From Ancylobacter oerskovii (GTDB taxonomy: Bacteria > Pseudomonadota > Alphaproteobacteria > Rhizobiales > Xanthobacteraceae), in assembly GCF_018390555.1 (NCBI RefSeq), contig NZ_JAHBGB010000027.1, positions 1 through 64,000 of the forward strand: DNA of 64,000 nucleotides, given 5' to 3'. Within the stretch, counting starts at the first letter, position 1. Every line of letters begins with the position of its first letter. The notes under the pieces were generated by a model, which made no database searches, was not told the origin of the DNA, and saw nothing but the letters and a program-made list of their open reading frames with translations. This document shows positions 26,164-35,143 of this stretch, piece by piece. Both the position numbers and the translations under genes were made by a program.

Positions 26164-26332
26164 GCGCGATGCCACATGAAGATCGTTCAGCGGTTGCTGA
26201 GAACTCTGCAATTGCGGCCGGTCAGACGGTAACATAGGCTTCTCTCCCGTTCGCCACCGGGTGATCCGGCCGTCGCCTCCATAGGGGCGGCGCTTCCGCG
26301 ACGTGTCGGCGCGAACGCAGAGGGTAGGTCCC

Positions 26333-29300
26333 ATGGGATGTGCGCGCTTCGAGGCTGCGCCCGCAGGCGGCAGGCGTCTCGCCTACGCGCTTTCGGCCGC
26401 CGCGCTGCTGTTCTTTCCCACCCTCGGCCATGCCCAGGTCATCCAGTCGGTCACCTGCCTCGTGACCGGCGGCGCCCAGAACGGCATCAATACCGGCGGG
26501 ATCAGCGCCTCCTATCCCGGCAACGCCTCCGGCAGCACCTATGCGACGGCCTATGCGCAATCGCTCGGCGCCAATGGCGCCGGCGGCTACGATACCGCGG
26601 TGGAAGGCGGCGCCGCCGGCAATGTGAGCCTCACCACGGACGGCACCATTTCCGCGCCGGACGGCACCGCCGCCGCCGTGCTGGGCCTCGGCGGGCTCTA
26701 TCTTCCCCAGAGCGCCGTCGTCTGGGCGCAATCGCTGGGCGGCTGCGGCAATGTCGCCACCGGCCACTATGTCGGCCAGGGCGGCACGGCGGGATCGGTC
26801 ACCGTCACCGCCAATGCCGGCACGGTGATTGAGCTCGGCTCGAACACCGCCGGAATCTATGCACTTAGTGCCGGGGGACAGGGCGGCGCCTACACCCAGG
26901 ACCTCACCCATCTCGTCGGAGCGGGCGGGACCGGAGGCGACGTGACCGTCACGTTCGCCGGCAGCCTTAACGGGCAGGGTGCCGACGATGCCTACGGCAT
27001 CTACGCGCTGTCGGTGGGCGGTTCGTCGGGCGCGACCGACAGCGCGTATTCGGCGCTGGGCGGCTATGCCGGCACGGTCAACGTCACGCTCGCCTCCGGC
27101 GCCTCGATCGCCATGTCGGGTGACGGGTCCATCGCGGTGTTCGCGGCGAGCGTCGGCGGGCTGTCCTGGTACGCCGACAACGGCACCGACTGGGGCCACC
27201 AGAACGGTAATGGCGGCGAGGTCACGGTCGACGCACAACCGAACGTCGCCATCACGACCTCGGGCGAACTGGGCATCGGCATCCTCGCCCTGAGCACCGG
27301 AGGCAATTCCTCGCCGGACCTGACGCCGCCGGACAGCCTGCAGGACCATGGCGAGAATGCCAAACCCCAGGATTACGCCCCGGCCGGCAATGCCGGCGCC
27401 GTGACAGTGAACAGCGCGGCGACCATCACCACCGAAGGCGACGTCGCCATCGGCATCGCCGCCGTCAGCGCGACGGGCGGGCGCGGCGCCGGGCAGTTGC
27501 TGGAGAAGGCGGAGGACGGGAGCTATGTGATCGACCAGGTCGGGCAGGTCGGCCCCGGCGGCGGCTCGCCCGGAACGGTGACGGTCGTCAATTCCGGCAC
27601 CATCTCCACCTCCGGCGTCGGCGCCATGGGCATTCTCGGCCTCAGCCTCGGCGGCTCGGGAGGCGTGATGGACAGCAAGCCCGGCCTGCTCAATTTTCTC
27701 GGCGGCACCACCGCCGGTACGGGCAGCACCGGCGGCACGGTGACCATCACCGATAGCGGCAGCATCTCCACCACCGGCATCGCCGCTATCGGCATCCTCG
27801 CCCAGAGCGTCGGCGGCGGCGGCGGCACGACGACCGGCACCTCGGGCGTCATCGCCGTCGGCACCAATGGCGGGGTCGGCGGCGATGGCGGCCTGGTCGA
27901 TGTCGAGAAGCTCGGCGGCGCCCTCACCACCGGCGGCGACGGCGCCTTCGGCATCCTCGCGCAATCCATCGGCGGCGGCGGCGGCAACGGCGCCAATGCC
28001 ACCGGCCTCGCCGCCTCGGTCGGTGGCCAGGGCGGAGCCTCCGGCACCGGCGGCGAGGTGGACGTCACGCTGCAAGCCTCGACGCTTCTGACGGCCGGCG
28101 ATTTCGCCGTGGGCATCGGCGCCCAGTCGATCGGCGGCGGCGGTGGCAATGGCGGCTATGCCAAGACCTATTCGACCTCTGCCATCTCGGCAGCCATCGG
28201 CGGCACCGGCAGCGGCGGCGGTGCCGGCGGCACGGTGGACATCGCCACCACCGGCAGCTCAGTCACCACGAGCGGGGCGCATGCCGCGGCCGTTCTCGCA
28301 CAGTCCATCGGCGGCGGTGGCGGCAATGGCGGCGCGGCGGCGGTCTACACGGCGAATGCCGGCGTCACGGTCACCACCGCCATAGGCGGCGATGCCGGCG
28401 ACGGCGGCGCAGGCGGCACCGTCACCGTCAACGGGACCGGCACGACCTATGCCACCAGCGGGATGGATTCGATCGGCATCCTCGCCCAGAGCATCGGCGG
28501 TGGCGGCGGCAATGGCGGCTCGGCCCTGGCGCGTTCGGAAACGCTGCCCGCCGGGACCGAATGGCAAATCTCCGTCGATACCGCGGTCGGGGGAACCGGC
28601 GGCGGCGGCGGGGCGGGCGGCACCGTCATAGTGACCAATACCGGCACGGCGGTCGCCGGCGGCTCCACCGGCACGATCGCCACCGATGATGACGGCTCCA
28701 CCGGCGTCCTCGCGCAGTCCATCGGCGGCGGCGGCGGCAATGGCGGCGATTCCAGCGCCTTCGCGCGCTCCGTCGAGGGAGCCTCGTCCAGCATCAAGGT
28801 CAGCGTCGCGGTCGGGGGCGCGGGCGGCCAGGGCGGCGACGGCGGCGCCGTCAGCGTGAACAATGGCGGCGCGGCCCCCTGCGGCGCCGATGGTTGCGAC
28901 ACCGGCAGCTGCGACGCCAGCTGCGTCGGTACCATCCTTACCCAGGGCAACAACGCCGCCGGCCTCCTCGCCCAGTCCATCGGCGGCGGCGGCGGCAACG
29001 GCGCCGTCGGCAATGGCAGCGTCAGCAGCCCCAATCTCGGCACCGAGACGGGCACGTCCTACGACACCGCGATCGCGATCGGGGGCGATGGCAGCGACGG
29101 CGGCACCGGCGCAACGGTCACGGTCGCCAACAGCGCCGGCAGCCTCATACGGACCTATGGCTCGGGGTCGCAGGGCATCCTCGCCCAGAGCATCGGCGGC
29201 GGTGGCGGCAATGCCGGCGGCGGCGTGGCGACCGGCAGCGGCGACAGCATCGTGATGAACGTGGCGGTCGGCGGATCCGGCGGCAGCGGCGCCACGGGCG

Positions 29301-32300
29301 GCACGGTGAGCGTGACCAATGACGGCGCCATCTCCACCGGCCAGCTGGTCGCCGATCAGGGTAGCGGCGGCACCTACACCACCGGCGGCGATGCGGTGGG
29401 CATCCTCGCGCAGAGCATCGGCGGCGGCGGCGGCACCGGCGGCTCCTCGGACGCGGCGGCGACCATCTCCGCCTTGTTCCAGATCGAGGACCTGCTGAAC
29501 GCGCCGAGCAACAGCTATTCCTTCAGCCTCGCCGTCGGCGGCAGCGGCGGCGGCGGCGGCGACGGCGGCACCGTCACCGTCGACAACGAGGGCAGCGTCA
29601 CGACGCTCGGCGAGCGCGCCCACGGCATCCTGGCTCAGGCGATCGGCGGCGGCGGCGGCAGCGCCGGCACGGCGACGGTGGCGGCGAACTCGATCGTCGC
29701 GGGACCCGTCGACGACAAGTCGGGCAATTATGCCTTGACCGTATCGGTGGGCGGCAGCGGCGGCGCGGGCGGCAATGGCGGCACCGTGAATGTCGAAGGC
29801 GACGGCAGCGTGCTCACCGCCGGCTATGGCGCCATCGGCATCCTCGCCCAGTCCATCGGCGGCGGCGGCGGCGTCGGTGCGGAGGGCACCGTCGACAACA
29901 CCACGACCATGGGCCTCGGCGCCGGCTGGAACGGCTCGGGCAGTGCGGCCGGCCATGGCGGTAGCGTCACCGTCACCGCCGGCACCGTCACGACGCTCGG
30001 CGACGACGCGCATGCCATCGTCGCGCAATCGATCGGCGGCGGCGGCGGCCTCGGCAGCGCCGGCTGCAGCAATTCCACCCAGGCCTCGACCAGCGGCATC
30101 GCCGCCACCCTGTGCTTCGGCAATCCGGCCGGCACCACCGGCAGCTTCGCGCCGTGGAACGACGCCTCCTCCTTCACCATCCATATGGGCGGCGGCTCCG
30201 GTGCCAGCGGCGCCGGCGGCGATGTCGCGGTGAATGTCGACGACGCGCTGTCGACGAGCGGCGCCCGCAGCATCGGCGTGATCGCGCAGAGCATCGGCGG
30301 CGGCGGCGGGCTGGTCACGGTCGCGGCCGCCAACACGCACGCGGTCAACCTGCAGGCCAGGGCCGGCGCGAATGACGGCGCCTCCGGGACGGTCACCGTC
30401 ACGCAGGCGACCGGTGCCAGCATCGCGACGACGGGCGATGGCGGCTGGGGCATCCTCGCCCAGAGCCTCTATGGCGGCGGCGGCTTCGCCGGCGATCCCT
30501 CCCTGTCCATAGGGTCGCTGACCGCCAACCAGCTGAGCAGCCCCGACAAGGTGGTCGACTCGAACGGGAACATCATCTCGGCCGGCAACGTCGTCGTCGA
30601 TCTCTATGGCAGCATTTCCACGACGGGCGCCAATGCCCATGGCGTCGTCGCCCAGTCGGTGGGCGGCGGCGGCGGCATCGCCAATTCCCCGGACAATTCC
30701 AGCCTCGCGTTCGGCAACAGCGCGACGATCAACGGCACCTCGGAGGGTCAGTATGTGGCGACCGCGGGCGCGGTGTCGGTGACGGTCGAAGCGGGCGCGT
30801 CGATCAAGGCCGCCGGCGCCGGCTCCATCGGCATCCTCGCCCAGAGCACCGGCGTCATCCACGGCGACAACGACTACGCGCCGATCAACATCACCATCAA
30901 CGGCAGCGTTCTCGGCGGCACGATGGCCGGCTTCAGCGGCACCATCGGCGCCGCCGGCCTCGTGCTTTCCGGCGGCGGCTACGGGACCTGGGCCCAATGG
31001 GACACCGAGAACCAGGTCGTGATCGGCGCCACCGGCTCGCTCGGCACCGTCGACGGCATCAACGGCACCGCCCTCGCCGGCTACTATGGCGCGACGAATG
31101 TCGTCAACAACGGAACCATCACCGGCCGCGTCGAGCTCGGCACATCCGGCATGCTTTGGAACAACGATACCGGCACGCTCAATACCGGAACCATCATCGA
31201 TGTCGGGAAAATCGACAATGACGGGACCATCAACATAGGCGGCACCGGAAAGGTCGCGACGACGACCCTTACCGGCTGGCTCGAGTCCAGCGGCACCCTC
31301 GCGATCGATATCGATGCCCTGGCGACGCAGAAGGCGGACATGCTCTCCGTGCTGGGCGGCGAGGCCTGGCTCGTGACGGTCGTCCCCACGGCGAAGGCCC
31401 TGCTGCCGGGGTCCTACGAATTCCTCTCGGTCGCGAGCGGCAACGCCCTGAGCGTGGCGACCGTGCCGTCCACCCTGCTCTTCGACTGGAGCGTCGACAT
31501 CGACGCGGGCACGAACACGGCCGCGCTCACGCCGACCGCCGATTTCGCGCCGGCCGGCGTCACGCTGACGCCGGGCGAGGCCTCCTTCGCCACCTATCTC
31601 GGCACCGCCTGGGCCAATGCGGATGCGGGGCTAGCCCCCCTGTTCGGCGCGCTCTCGCAGATCGGCGACGGCAGTTCCTATTCCGCGGCGATCACGGCGC
31701 TCTCCCCGGAGGCCTCGCAGGCGCAGGCCACCGCCCTTCTGAACAATGCCGGCACGATACTGGGCGCGGCGCTGAGCTGCCCGGTCTTCGTCACCTCCGG
31801 GACGCTGCTCGGCGAGGATGAATGCGCCTGGGCGAAGGTCGCCGGCAGCTGGATGAGCCAGTCGCAGACCCGCGACACGCAAGGCTTCGACGTCTCGCAG
31901 GTGATCTACCGGCTCGGCGCCCAGAAGGAGCTGGTGCCCGGCTGGTATCTCGGCGGCTCGCTCGGCGCCGGCCCGACCTCGTCCTCCTCCGACAACGGCT
32001 CCAACGGCTCCGGCTACACGGTCGACGGCAGCGTCTCGCTCAAGCATGTGGCCGGCCCCTGGCTGTTCGCCGGTTCGCTGGCCCTGGCCTATGGCGATTA
32101 CAGCAACAGCCGGCTCGTCCAGCTGCCGGTCGACGGCATGGCGCCGGCGGTGCTCGACAGCGACACCAGCATGACCTTCGTCGCCGGCCGCCTGCGGGCG
32201 GGCTACGAGTTCACCTTCCCGAACTGGTACATCCGCCCCTATGCCGATCTGGATGTCGTCTACGCCAACGCGCCCGGCTACCGAGAACAGGGCGGCTCGA

Positions 32301-32653
32301 TCTATGCGCTTGAGGTGCAGGGCAGCGATTATGCCGGCGTGATCGTCTCGCCCATGGTGGAGATCGGCGGCCGCTACGATCTCGACGACCTGATCCTGCG
32401 CCCGTTCCTGACCGCCGGCGTGAGCTTCAGCTCCAACGATTCGCGCGTAGTCAGCGCCCGCTTCGCGGGAGCTTCCGCCCGGGACGGCACCTTCCAGACC
32501 TATCTGAATTCACCCGCCGTGCTCGGCACCATCTCCGCGGGCCTCGACCTCTACAAGGCGGGCGGCTTCGAGCTGAAGGCGGAGTACGGCTTCTCGGCCG
32601 GCGATTCCTTCCAGGTGCAGAGCGGCAGCGTGCGGTTCGCCTATCATTTCTGA
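26333..32653 (+). CDS. Giant glycine-rich-repeat autotransporter (type Va)
   Basis: A 2106-residue surface protein. A signal peptide (YALSAAALLFFPTLGHAQ) ends near residue 35. The passenger, to about residue 1700, consists of roughly 24 beta-helix repeats of 45-95 residues whose best-conserved core is GILAQSIGGGGGNGG. A barrel domain (about 1830-2106) begins near CAWAKVAGSWMSQSQTRD and ends in FAYHF, the terminal aromatic expected for Bam-dependent insertion. The ATG at 26333 has a GGTAGG-like element upstream; a GTG ten codons earlier is also in frame. The passenger is very poor in Cys and Lys. Such proteins act as adhesins or surface layers (family knowledge). A Tat-exported patatin follows 115 bp downstream. 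Confidence 0.9.
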   Translation: MGCARFEAAPAGGRRLAYALSAAALLFFPTLGHAQVIQSVTCLVTGGAQNGINTGGISASYPGNASGSTYATAYAQSLGANGAGGYDTAVEGGAAGNVSLTTDGTISAPDGTAAAVLGLGGLYLPQSAVVWAQSLGGCGNVATGHYVGQGGTAGSVTVTANAGTVIELGSNTAGIYALSAGGQGGAYTQDLTHLVGAGGTGGDVTVTFAGSLNGQGADDAYGIYALSVGGSSGATDSAYSALGGYAGTVNVTLASGASIAMSGDGSIAVFAASVGGLSWYADNGTDWGHQNGNGGEVTVDAQPNVAITTSGELGIGILALSTGGNSSPDLTPPDSLQDHGENAKPQDYAPAGNAGAVTVNSAATITTEGDVAIGIAAVSATGGRGAGQLLEKAEDGSYVIDQVGQVGPGGGSPGTVTVVNSGTISTSGVGAMGILGLSLGGSGGVMDSKPGLLNFLGGTTAGTGSTGGTVTITDSGSISTTGIAAIGILAQSVGGGGGTTTGTSGVIAVGTNGGVGGDGGLVDVEKLGGALTTGGDGAFGILAQSIGGGGGNGANATGLAASVGGQGGASGTGGEVDVTLQASTLLTAGDFAVGIGAQSIGGGGGNGGYAKTYSTSAISAAIGGTGSGGGAGGTVDIATTGSSVTTSGAHAAAVLAQSIGGGGGNGGAAAVYTANAGVTVTTAIGGDAGDGGAGGTVTVNGTGTTYATSGMDSIGILAQSIGGGGGNGGSALARSETLPAGTEWQISVDTAVGGTGGGGGAGGTVIVTNTGTAVAGGSTGTIATDDDGSTGVLAQSIGGGGGNGGDSSAFARSVEGASSSIKVSVAVGGAGGQGGDGGAVSVNNGGAAPCGADGCDTGSCDASCVGTILTQGNNAAGLLAQSIGGGGGNGAVGNGSVSSPNLGTETGTSYDTAIAIGGDGSDGGTGATVTVANSAGSLIRTYGSGSQGILAQSIGGGGGNAGGGVATGSGDSIVMNVAVGGSGGSGATGGTVSVTNDGAISTGQLVADQGSGGTYTTGGDAVGILAQSIGGGGGTGGSSDAAATISALFQIEDLLNAPSNSYSFSLAVGGSGGGGGDGGTVTVDNEGSVTTLGERAHGILAQAIGGGGGSAGTATVAANSIVAGPVDDKSGNYALTVSVGGSGGAGGNGGTVNVEGDGSVLTAGYGAIGILAQSIGGGGGVGAEGTVDNTTTMGLGAGWNGSGSAAGHGGSVTVTAGTVTTLGDDAHAIVAQSIGGGGGLGSAGCSNSTQASTSGIAATLCFGNPAGTTGSFAPWNDASSFTIHMGGGSGASGAGGDVAVNVDDALSTSGARSIGVIAQSIGGGGGLVTVAAANTHAVNLQARAGANDGASGTVTVTQATGASIATTGDGGWGILAQSLYGGGGFAGDPSLSIGSLTANQLSSPDKVVDSNGNIISAGNVVVDLYGSISTTGANAHGVVAQSVGGGGGIANSPDNSSLAFGNSATINGTSEGQYVATAGAVSVTVEAGASIKAAGAGSIGILAQSTGVIHGDNDYAPINITINGSVLGGTMAGFSGTIGAAGLVLSGGGYGTWAQWDTENQVVIGATGSLGTVDGINGTALAGYYGATNVVNNGTITGRVELGTSGMLWNNDTGTLNTGTIIDVGKIDNDGTINIGGTGKVATTTLTGWLESSGTLAIDIDALATQKADMLSVLGGEAWLVTVVPTAKALLPGSYEFLSVASGNALSVATVPSTLLFDWSVDIDAGTNTAALTPTADFAPAGVTLTPGEASFATYLGTAWANADAGLAPLFGALSQIGDGSSYSAAITALSPEASQAQATALLNNAGTILGAALSCPVFVTSGTLLGEDECAWAKVAGSWMSQSQTRDTQGFDVSQVIYRLGAQKELVPGWYLGGSLGAGPTSSSSDNGSNGSGYTVDGSVSLKHVAGPWLFAGSLALAYGDYSNSRLVQLPVDGMAPAVLDSDTSMTFVAGRLRAGYEFTFPNWYIRPYADLDVVYANAPGYREQGGSIYALEVQGSDYAGVIVSPMVEIGGRYDLDDLILRPFLTAGVSFSSNDSRVVSARFAGASARDGTFQTYLNSPAVLGTISAGLDLYKAGGFELKAEYGFSAGDSFQVQSGSVRFAYHF
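26550..30853 (+). repeat. In-gene coding repeats of the autotransporter passenger
   Basis: About 24 copies of a glycine-rich unit. Outer copies are degenerate (YAQSLGANG, GIYALSVGG, GILALSTGG at the start; GVVAQSVGGGGG and GILAQSTG at the end), while about 13 central copies (27791-30320) keep AQSIGGGGG almost unchanged. The corresponding DNA (CAGTCCATCGGCGGCGGCGG and variants) is near-identical between copies, which would allow recombination and copy-number change. Confidence 0.85.
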
Positions 32654-32676
32654 GCCTTCCACCTCCCCTGCCCGCC

Positions 32677-32699
32677 GGGCGCCGCGCACCGGCGCGCCC
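32677..32699. terminator. GC-rich hairpin after the autotransporter
   Basis: GGGCGC and GCGCCC arms around an 11-base GC-rich loop, 24 bp after the autotransporter stop. Position fits a terminator, but there is no T-run and the local G+C is very high, so chance pairing is possible. Confidence 0.3.
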
Positions 32700-32768
32700 G
32701 TGCCGGATCGTCTCCGCCAGCCTTCCACCCATGCCCTTCAACGTGCAGCTTCAGACCAAGGAAAGCCG

Positions 32769-33860
32769 ATGTTTTCTCGCAGACATCTCATCCAGTGCGC
32801 CACCGGCCTCGCGGCGTCGGCCGTGCTCCCGGTGGCGGGGCCCGCGTCGGCCGCGGAGGCGGCAACGCCCCCGACGGGAGCCGCGCAGATAGCGGCCTCC
32901 ATTTCCGGCCAGCTGTTCGACGGCGACGGCCTCGCCCGGCCGGTGCCGGACAGCCCGACCGTCTCCGATCTCGCGAAGAACCTGGACCGCACGCTGGTGC
33001 TCGGTGGAGGCGGCGAATATTACGTCGCCTGGTACTGCGGCTTCTTCCACGGCCTGCTCGAACAGAACGTCGATCCGACGATCGCGGAGATGGTCGTCGG
33101 CACCTCCGCCGGCTCCTATCTGGGCTCGTCCCTGCTGTCCGGGCGGTTCGGGCAGCTGCGTACCGAGTTCGACTTCTTCGGCCATTTCCCGGGCCTTTTC
33201 GCCAGGCTCGCGCCGGTGACGGCCCCCAATGCGAGCCAGAAGCGGGCGCAGGACATCAACGCCGCCGTCAAGGACGGGTCGCAGGAGACGATCCGGGCCA
33301 TCGGCCATGCCGCGCTCGCCTCGGACAATCATCTGAACGGCGACGGCGTCGCGCGCCTGGCCTGGCTGCTCACCGGCGACAGCCGCACGGGCTGGCCGAC
33401 GCCGAAAATGTTCACCACCGCCAATGACTGCTACACGGGCGAGCGCATCGTCGTGCACCAGGAGGTCGCCCGCCGCAACGATATCCCGCTCGCGCGTGCG
33501 GCCGGCGCCAGTTCCTCCCTGCCGGGCATCATCGGGCCGACGCTGCTCGGGCAGCGCTACTGCATGGATGGCGGCATATCGAAGACATGGGCGCATACCG
33601 ATCTGGTCGCCGGCTCCAGGCGCGCGCTGGTGATCACGCTGACCAATGGCTATGAGGGCAGCCTGCTCACCGGCATTCCCCACAACATCCACGACGAGAT
33701 CGCGGCGCTGGAAGCCGTGGGCACGAAGACGATGCTCATCATCGCCGGCACGCCACCCGGCATAAGCCTGCTCGATCCCCGGCAGATCGAGCCCGCCCTG
33801 CGGGCCGGGTATGAGCGGTCCAAAACGGAAGCCCCCAGGATACGCGCCTTCTGGGCCTAG
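32769..33860 (+). CDS. Tat-exported patatin-like phospholipase
   Basis: A 363-residue patatin-fold lipid acyl hydrolase. The start MFSRRHLIQCATGLAASAVLP is a twin-arginine signal, with cleavage near ASAAEA. The catalytic elements are all present: the oxyanion glycine loop LGGGGEYYVAW (about residue 78), the nucleophile elbow GTSAGS (about residue 114) and the dyad motif MDGGIS (about residue 262). The ATG at 32769 is chosen because it starts the Tat signal. It lies 115 bp after the autotransporter in the same direction, so the two may act at the cell envelope, but this patatin lacks its own barrel and would remain periplasmic unless another route exists. Confidence 0.88.
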   Translation: MFSRRHLIQCATGLAASAVLPVAGPASAAEAATPPTGAAQIAASISGQLFDGDGLARPVPDSPTVSDLAKNLDRTLVLGGGGEYYVAWYCGFFHGLLEQNVDPTIAEMVVGTSAGSYLGSSLLSGRFGQLRTEFDFFGHFPGLFARLAPVTAPNASQKRAQDINAAVKDGSQETIRAIGHAALASDNHLNGDGVARLAWLLTGDSRTGWPTPKMFTTANDCYTGERIVVHQEVARRNDIPLARAAGASSSLPGIIGPTLLGQRYCMDGGISKTWAHTDLVAGSRRALVITLTNGYEGSLLTGIPHNIHDEIAALEAVGTKTMLIIAGTPPGISLLDPRQIEPALRAGYERSKTEAPRIRAFWA

Positions 33861-33861
33861 C

Positions 33862-33897
33862 GATCGCGCAACACGCCATGATCGCGCAACGCATCAT
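33862..33897. repeat. Near-perfect 18-bp tandem repeat
   Basis: GATCGCGCAAC starts at 33862 and again at 33880, and the seven bases after each copy are similar (ACGCCAT and GCATCAT). The first copy starts two bases after the patatin stop codon. It lies next to the terminator hairpin. Confidence 0.55.
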
Positions 33898-33910
33898 GTG
33901 AGGCCGGTGG

Positions 33911-33951
33911 ACCGGGCCGCTCATGGGGGGCCTTTGAGCCCCCCGCCCGGT
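33911..33951. terminator. Bidirectional terminator between patatin and CPBP genes
   Basis: An inner 7-bp stem GGGGGGC (33925-33931) with GCCCCCC (33938-33944), loop CTTTGA, is continued by an outer stem ACCGGGC (33911-33917) with GCCCGGT (33945-33951), leaving a 7-base bulge on one side. It lies between convergent genes, 31 bp from the CPBP stop. No T-run. Confidence 0.6.
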
Positions 33952-33982
33952 GCGGATCGACGGCCAGCCCGAAGCCCGCCGG

Positions 33983-34846
33983 TCAATCCGGTTCGGCCGC
34001 CCGGTAGCCCAGTCGGCCTTTTGTGAAGATCACGAGCAGCAGGGCAAACACGCCGAAGCCGAGACCCAGCCCCAGATACATCGACAGCACGCCGAGGCTC
34101 GTCATCTGGCCGAGGCCCGGCAGGTGCTCCATCAGGAAGGCGTTGGGAAACACATCCATGACGCCATGGAGCAGGATCGCCACGAACACGCTGCCCCGGG
34201 TGTTGTTGAAGACCCATGTATAGATGAAGGTCACCGCCGTGATCCAGAAGACATAGGCGGCGATGTTCGGAAGGCTGGGCACGGTCCATTGCCCGCTGAA
34301 CCAGATCGGCGAATGCCAGAACGCCCAGAGCAGGCCCAGGATCAGGCTCGCCTTCACCGGCCCCCAGATTTCCTGCAGCCGCGGCAAGGCATATCCACGC
34401 CAGCCGATTTCCTCGCCGAGCGGTCCCGCCAGCAGCCCCGGATAGGCGAAGAACACGGCGGCGGCCGCCAGTTCCGGCACGATGTCGATGGGTGTCGTTT
34501 CCGCCAGCGCGCCGGGAATGGCGATCGTGCCGATGGTTTCGATCGCCGGCAAACCGATGAACACGAAGGCGTACCAGAGCAGGCCCACGCGCCAGCGCAC
34601 AATGCGCCGCAACAATCGGGCGACGCCTTCCCGGCCTTCCGTGACAGCCGTCACCACGAAGGCGCTCACGGTCGGTCCGCTGAACGTGCCGACGGCCGTC
34701 AGCAGCAGGAAGCTCGCGGGCGCGTGGAACGGCAGCAAGCCGCTTCCTTCCTGCGAGAGGAAGAAAAAGGCCCATACGAACCATGAGCCGCCGTAAGCGA
34801 TGACGAAATAGGCGATAATCGGATAACGGCGGATCAGGTTTCCCAC
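33983..34846 (-). CDS. CPBP family intramembrane glutamic endopeptidase
   Basis: A 287-residue polytopic protein with about eight hydrophobic segments. The active-site motifs are intact: EEIGWRGYALPRLQ (the EExxxR motif), FWHSPIWF with the first histidine, and HGVMDVFPN with the second. The family includes bacteriocin-immunity proteins and membrane proteases related to eukaryotic Rce1. The GTG at 34846 is chosen because a GGAGGGG lies 8 bases upstream; a TTG 13 codons earlier is also in frame but lacks such a site. It is convergent with the patatin gene. The 297 bp upstream, up to the lyase gene, hold nothing recognisable. Confidence 0.85.
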   Translation of the reverse strand: MGNLIRRYPIIAYFVIAYGGSWFVWAFFFLSQEGSGLLPFHAPASFLLLTAVGTFSGPTVSAFVVTAVTEGREGVARLLRRIVRWRVGLLWYAFVFIGLPAIETIGTIAIPGALAETTPIDIVPELAAAAVFFAYPGLLAGPLGEEIGWRGYALPRLQEIWGPVKASLILGLLWAFWHSPIWFSGQWTVPSLPNIAAYVFWITAVTFIYTWVFNNTRGSVFVAILLHGVMDVFPNAFLMEHLPGLGQMTSLGVLSMYLGLGLGFGVFALLLVIFTKGRLGYRAAEPD

Positions 34847-35143
34847 AGCGCCAGCCCCTCCAGCATGCAAGAAGAGCGATAGCAAATCGGCACCGCGAAG
34901 AAAACGCCGGGAATCGAGTATTCACCGGATCATCGGGCCCGCATTTGCTTGCGCCGACCTTGCCTTCGACGAGCATGACTTTCGAACACGATGGGATCGG
35001 CCCCGATCCGGTCGGCCGCCTGTTCGACGCCGCACGACGCGGAACGCCGCCCGCTACGAAAATCCGCTCCACATAGTGAGCCCCGCAAAGCTTGATCGCC
35101 ACGCCAGGCTTGTTTCCGCCGCCACCCCTGACATGGCCCGCCG

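Noticed and set aside
26550..30853. Possible CRISPR or minisatellite array
   Set aside because: The repeats are in-frame coding units of variable spacing inside a single protein, not short repeats with uniform spacers.
28259..30997. Leftward open frame of about 910 codons
   Set aside because: Antisense of the autotransporter repeats; its periodic Ala/Gly/Asp pattern only mirrors the sense repeats.
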